Of a DNA stretch of 64,000 nt, positions 59,287-64,000 are shown one piece after another (positions within the stretch are counted from its first letter, which is position 1; each line of letters starts with the position of its first letter). The notes below the pieces were generated by a model. That model searched no databases. It was given only the letters and a program-made list of their open reading frames with translations, and was not told the DNA's origin. Source of the stretch: Flaveria trinervia (lineage: Eukaryota; Streptophyta; Magnoliopsida; Asterales; Asteraceae); NCBI GenBank assembly GCA_025506515.1, contig CM046456.1, positions 8,881,103 to 8,945,102 of the forward strand, in the 5' to 3' direction. The position numbers and the translations under genes are program-made.

Positions 59287-61350
59287 TGACTCATTCTCAA
59301 TCTTCCGTTGGTCAAGGTCATCGAATTCTCCAAAGTCGTTCGTGTTCTTCCACACAATCGTAACATGGATGTTTGGTGCAATTGGGATATGGTTGATGAG
59401 TGACGGATCTGTAAAGGCTCGTTGCAAGTTTTGTGGAGCTTTACTTGCTAAAGATTCTAACACGACTTTAAACAAACACATTACCAAAAAGTTTTGTAAG
59501 TCGTTGAAAAGTAATCCGGATTCGCAACAAACACAATTCAGTGGAGACGGTGAAATCTTTAATTACAACGTTAATGAGGTTCGAGATCGAATGGCAAAGT
59601 TCGTGATTCAAGAAGCTTTGTCTTTCAATCACTTCGACAACCCTCGGTTAACCAACTTAATTCGAGAGACGCTTCAACCTCGTTACACTCACGTAAGTCG
59701 TACTACACTTAGACGTTATTGTTTAAAATTGTGGAAGCAAGCAAAAAATGATTTATTGTATTATTTGAAAATTTAAATACCGGTGTAAACTTAACTAGTG
59801 ACGTTTGGTCGGCGCCACACGGTTTGCCCGAATCGTACCTTTGCGTCACCGCTCATTGGGTAGATCCCAGTTCATGGCAAATGATGAAACGTACGATTGC
59901 ATTTGATCTATTTCCGTATCCACACACCGGAGAGTATTTATTTTACTTTTTGGATAATGTAATAACTACTTTTAATTTACAAAATAAAATATTTTCAATG
60001 GCATTTGATAACGCTTCCAACAACACAACCGCGGTTGAAAAATTAAAATTAAAATATCTTCCGATTGCAAACGGTGATTTTTTTCATATTCGTTGTGTTG
60101 CACATATTATTAATTTAGTAGTACAAGATGGTCTATCTGTACCATTTGTTGATAGCTTTATAAAAGCTTTTCGATTTATGTTACACGACGTTTTTAAAAA
60201 AAAATAGAAAAAGATATCAAGATTATAAACAACTTTGTAAATATACAGAATCTAGATTTTTAGGGCCTAATTGGGATGTACCTACTAGGTGGAATTCGAC
60301 TTGTCATATTTTTGATTGTGCTTTAAAACAAAAAGGCACTTTAAAAGCTTTTCATAATAGTCTTCGGATAATTGCGAAGCCGACCTATTTCCGGATTTGG
60401 GTTGGAAAATATTGAACATTTATCCGAATTTCTTGAGGTGTTTAAAAACTCAACTACAAAATTATCGGGATTTTTTATCCCACTAGTTATTCGGTGCTTC
60501 AAGAATTATATTTCATGGCTTTGAATTTTAAAAATTTTCAAAATAAAAATAGTATGTTTAGAGAAATGATAGAACCAATGAAAGACAAGTTTAAAAAATA
60601 TTTTCTTGAGTTACCACCCGTTTTTACTTGTGCCGCTGCTTTAAATCTTTTTTTAAATGTTGCGGGGGTAGAATGTTTAATAGACGAGATAATGACAATT
60701 TGGATATACATGACGAAAACCCTAATTTTTCAACCGAGGCAAAAGAAGTTTTTAATAAAAGTTTGAAAATTATTTATAATTTTTATTTAAATAAATATGG
60801 ACCTAACGTAAATATAACTACGCAAAGAGAATCAACCTCAAGTGCTAGTACCTCGTTTAAAAACCCCGTTATGACTATGTTGAATGTTGTTCGGGATGTG
60901 ACGGCTAAACGTCAAAGGGGTAACGCCCCAACAAGCGAACTTGGTATATATAGTACGACGAATTTTATTTCAACTATAAGTACTCAAGATTATCATGCAT
61001 TTGATATTTTGGCTTGGTGGAAAGGAAAGGAATCCCAATTTCCAATTCTTTCCGCTATGGCCCGTGATTTACTAAGCATCCAAGCTTCTACGGTAGCTTC
61101 GGAGTCTGCGTTTTCTCTTAGTGGCAGGGTATTATCATTACGAAGAACAAGATTAACTCCGGAAGCGGTGGATATGTGCATTTGTTTAAAAGACCACTTA
61201 GACGCGATGGATCGTATACAAGACAAAACAAATCTTAAAGACGAAATTGCAATCGAATGTAAAGTACACGATGAAGAGGTAGAAGAAAGAGTATCTTCTG
61301 GTATGTCCAACGAAGAATTAGCATTTGATGAAGCCTCTCGAAGAAAATAG
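59287..61350 (+). pseudogene. hAT transposase (BED finger, RNase-H-like, dimerisation domain)
   Basis: Segments in different frames follow hAT order. A BED-type finger (ARCKFCGALLAKDSNTTLNK, then H and C) at about 59427-59490 is followed by NLTSDVWSAP near 59790 and FDNASNN at about 60004, where the first catalytic Asp pocket lies. Next come HIRCVAHIINLVVQDGL, PTRWNST, and the C-terminal dimerisation region DILAWWKGKESQFPILSAMA and ASTVASESAFSLSGRVLS, ending at 61350. The frame changes near 59765, at the A-run at 60189-60205, around 60380 and near 60675; an early stop lies near 59362. The number of lesions shows a dead gene despite the intact ends. Confidence 0.85.
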
Positions 61351-61449
61351 TCGATTAGTTATTGATTCGTTAATGTATTTTTTAAGTTATTTTAATAAAT
61401 AAATAATAAATTAATGAGTTATAAATGTCTTTTTAATGTTGTTATAAAT

Positions 61450-61451
<2 letters not shown>

Positions 61452-61484
<33 letters not shown>

Positions 61485-61494
61485 ATTAATGATA

Positions 61495-61530
<36 letters not shown>

Positions 61531-61607
61531 ATTAATGATAATAATAATAATAATAATAATAACAATAATAATGAATTAATGATAATAATAATAATAATAG
61601 TAATAAA
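61452..61607. repeat. (ATA/TAA)n microsatellite blocks in the hAT 3' region
   Basis: Four TAA-type trinucleotide blocks are separated by copies of TGAATTAATGATAAT, so both the triplets and the larger unit are tandem. Confidence 0.9.
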
Positions 61608-61820
61608 AAAAAAACGGTTATACCCGGTTCTGGACCCGACCCGGTCCAGACCCGACCCGAACCGGTAGGCCAGGTAGGGTTTTAAGTACGCCCAACCCGA
61701 CCCGAACCCGAACCCGGGTACACCCCAACCCGGTTCCAAAAAAAACGGCCGGACCGAACCCGGTTTGAACCCGGTTCCGGGTCCGGCCCAAAACCCGGTT
61801 TGCCCACCTCTAACTTGCAT

Positions 61821-62759
61821 TGTTGATAGTTTTAGTGCTGCTTTTTAATGTTTATTTGTTTTATTATCCGTACCTTATATATGGTTGTTTGATAAGCTTC
61901 TATTATGGTTTTACCCATGACTGCATGTTAGCCCTACATGATTGCACTATCATTTGGCACGTACAACACTTATAATTGTTCAGGCACTCCAAAAAATGAA
62001 TGACCGACTAAAAACCCAACCTAAGTACACTATTCTGCGAACCAGAAACTTTTAACATTTTTGCTGTTGACTTACTCCTATCATTGAATTATGCAAACTT
62101 ACGTACATTGTTGCCCTTCACCCTATAGCAACCTTCTATGATTTGCTTTTACTTTGGCGTCTTGATAAAAAGAAACTCGACAAGAATATACGTATCCCCA
62201 TCATGTAATAACCACTTCCCTTTGGATCTGGTTACAATAGTTCATTTCTTCCAGTGATGCAGAACATGAATGCAGAGATGATCATCCAAACACAAAACTG
62301 ATTTGAACTACCAAAACTGCATAAACATTCATACCTTATGCTTAAACTATGATACATAAGTCAGTTATGTGACCGGATAACTGCCTCATTTTCTCTCTCA
62401 CTTTCACAAACACTACCGACAATTTGCTTGTGTGGTTCTAACAGTGTATAACTTAAAATTGATTCCGTATTGAACACAGATACTACCAATATAAGATCTA
62501 ATTTATATATTTCCAGATAAAGACTGACTTGGTTATTACAATCCCCAACTGGATTTCAAAGAGACATGAAACTGCTTACCTCTGAAAAATGTAGTCTTCG
62601 CTGCTACTGCTGCTACTGCTGTTTCTTCTTCTTCTACTTAGCTTCTGAAATCTGATATTCAAGTTATTAGAAAACATTATTATAATTCATAACCAAATAT
62701 ACAACAAAAGGACAAACTAAGTATGTTAAAATGGATACCCGTGGAAGATGTTCTCATGT
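61821..62759. other. 3' flank of the SEC-C/OTU-like gene
   Basis: Probable downstream sequence of the minus-strand gene at the right edge. A (GCTACT)n/TTCTTC run at 62601-62636 can be read as a Ser/Arg-rich frame on the minus strand. It lies after the stop codon and is not called as an exon. Confidence 0.4.
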
Positions 62760-64000
62760 TCATATACAAAGGGCACCCATGTCAGGAGAACTTCCATGCA
62801 AAACTACCATGTTTCCTGCTTTCTTTCCCTGTTTCTTATCTTTCTTATGCTTTCCAGACTCAACACTATTGTTGCTGAATTATTCACCATAAAAACATTA
62901 CAAGTTAATATCATCAATTTTGTAATATGAATTATATAATCTCTAAAACAAAATTCTAATATTACTTTCAGCGAAATAATCATTGATTTTGTAATTTGTG
63001 AAGTCTCTATACTTTTTTCCTGAGTGGTTAAGTCTGTCAAACATTATTTGTCTATAACCGAGAGAATTCTATCATATCACTGGTTGTGTAGGTATATATT
63101 TGACATAGTTTTAAACTTTTATAATTACTTGGAAACAAACAGCTAATACGAAACAAGTACAATACGCGAAAAACAGTATTTGTCAAGGTTTGAATAAGAC
63201 AAACCAAATTTGAGGACTTGATCTAATAAAAAAAGGTTATGAAAATAATCAATAATAAGATAAAAGTATGTTGGGAATAAATATTAACCCAGTATATTAA
63301 TGTTTTATAAACAGTACATACTTTATAACTGTAGATAATCTTCCTCCCCCTGTACCACAACAAGACTTGTATTTCTTCTTTGAACCACAAGGACAAGCCT
63401 TGTTTCTGGGTATTTTCTGCAGGAACTCAATATAAAAATAAATATTTGTTTAAAGAAGAAGAGCTTTTAACTGACTTAACTACTGTGTATAATAAATAAT
63501 AATAGTAATGACAATAATAGATCATGAAACCTTTTCATCCTGCGATAAGTTGGTCTTTGTAGCTTCTCTTTCAGCATTGCTGCACTTCTGTTTGTCCTTG
63601 ATATTTTCTTCATCAGTCTTCTCATTGTTCGCCTCAAGTTGGTTGTTACTATAACCTCCTATAAAAAATAGGTAAAAATAAGAAAAGTCAACACAACAAA
63701 TTATACGTTATTTCAAGGCTTTCTTCAAGCACTTCTATCTGAAAATAATTGTTCTCAGATGGAGACAGGGTAAGACCGATATACATTTTCTCAAACAAAA
63801 AGTCTAAAAGACATACAAAAATGGTTTCATCGACGTTCAAGGGGAGCTTGACTCTCCGGTGATGCAGTAATTAATCCTTCCTCTCAATATTAAACCAAAT
63901 TCAGCATAATAAAATAATTGTCTTACTCCCGTTTATACATATTTTAAACTAACAAGTCTGATGTTTAGCAATGGCTAAATCTATCCTCGGTTACTAATAT
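62760..64000 (-). CDS. SEC-C motif / OTU-like cysteine protease, C-terminal exons (partial)
   Basis: C-terminal part of a plant protein with a SEC-C zinc-binding motif; plant relatives carry an N-terminal OTU deubiquitinase domain, which would lie beyond the window (inference). Supported exons on the minus strand are 63658-63531, 63416-63322 and 62874-62760 (stop). They join in phase with GT-AG introns. The middle exon encodes KIPRNKACPCGSKKKYKSCC, the SEC-C C-X-C...C-C metal site. The last exon is Lys-rich (KHKKDKKQGKK) and ends MGALCI, an ending I recall from OTU/SEC-C relatives. A short further exon at about 63876-63835 (TASPESQAPLE) fits in phase but is weak. The first visible exon is acidic and Lys-rich with no domain. 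Confidence 0.8.

Larger units (their letters stand above)
58855..61812 (+). mobile_element. Full-length hAT transposon, transposase disrupted
   Basis: The 2958-bp element has a perfect 8-bp target duplication ACTTGCAT (58847-58854, 61813-61820). Termini are TAGACATGTGCATAAAAACC and, inverted, TAGAGGTGGGCAAACCGGG, an imperfect hAT inverted repeat. About 190 bp next to each end is packed with ACCCGG/CCGGGT motifs, probable subterminal transposase-binding repeats. The interior encodes a RICESLEEPER/Ac-like transposase with frameshifts, so the copy cannot mobilise itself but may move in trans. Confidence 0.9.

Noticed and set aside
60993..61310. 105-codon minus-strand open frame
   Set aside because: It is the antisense shadow of the hAT dimerisation domain.
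62586..62656. Ser/Arg-rich exon-like frame on the minus strand
   Set aside because: It lies after the stop of the SEC-C gene, is a GCTACT/TTC microsatellite, and does not join in phase with the last supported exon without deleting the conserved tail.

Overview
The window is nuclear DNA of a flowering plant, almost certainly a eudicot. The evidence is the intron-rich plant gene families (WRKY, two-domain AP2 with a miR172 site, plant-type KIN-4 kinesin), U2-type introns, AT-rich intergenic DNA and a typical plant mix of Helitron, hAT, Mutator-like, PIF/Harbinger and LTR-element debris. I cannot name the species from sequence alone.

Five protein genes are supported. From left to right they are: a group IId WRKY transcription factor (+, 4532-5643, apparent 1-nt frameshift in exon 1); a DUS1-like tRNA-dihydrouridine synthase (+, 14199-16689, 3 exons, 384 aa); a KIN-4/FRA1-type kinesin (-, 25443-19143, 24 exons, 1067 aa, one intron starting with GA instead of GT); an euAP2-type APETALA2-like factor (+, 48361-51731, 10 exons, 456 aa, intact miR172 site); and the C-terminal exons of a SEC-C/OTU-like protein (-, from 62760 past the right edge). 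They are not an operon and show no shared pathway. They are independent plant genes separated by transposon-filled spacers.

The spacers hold most of the unusual content. 7.2-12.6 kb is a tandem duplication of an approximately 1.7-kb segment. One copy was later hit by a Mutator-like element and the other by two Helitrons, and each copy preserves the other's empty site. 25.6-44 kb is a graveyard: a MULE-type MITE family, five Helitrons or Helitron ends, a decayed Ty1/copia element interrupted by a Harbinger-like element, nested 200/480-bp repeats, a 2.36-kb solo LTR with intact target duplication, and a Harbinger transposase relic carrying a hAT MITE. 44.7-45.4 kb is a second solo LTR. 52.5-57.1 kb holds a fold-back MITE, a Harbinger-type MITE and an 857-bp Mutator-type fold-back element with a perfect 9-bp duplication. 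58.85-61.81 kb is a full-length hAT element with a perfect 8-bp duplication, ACCCGG-rich subterminal ends and a frameshifted transposase.

I found no CRISPR array, no rRNA or functional tRNA gene and no convincing new multi-gene system. The best leads are the kinesin GA donor and heptad triplication, the WRKY frameshift, the reciprocal empty sites in the tandem duplication, and several unnamed non-autonomous transposon families with clear ends.
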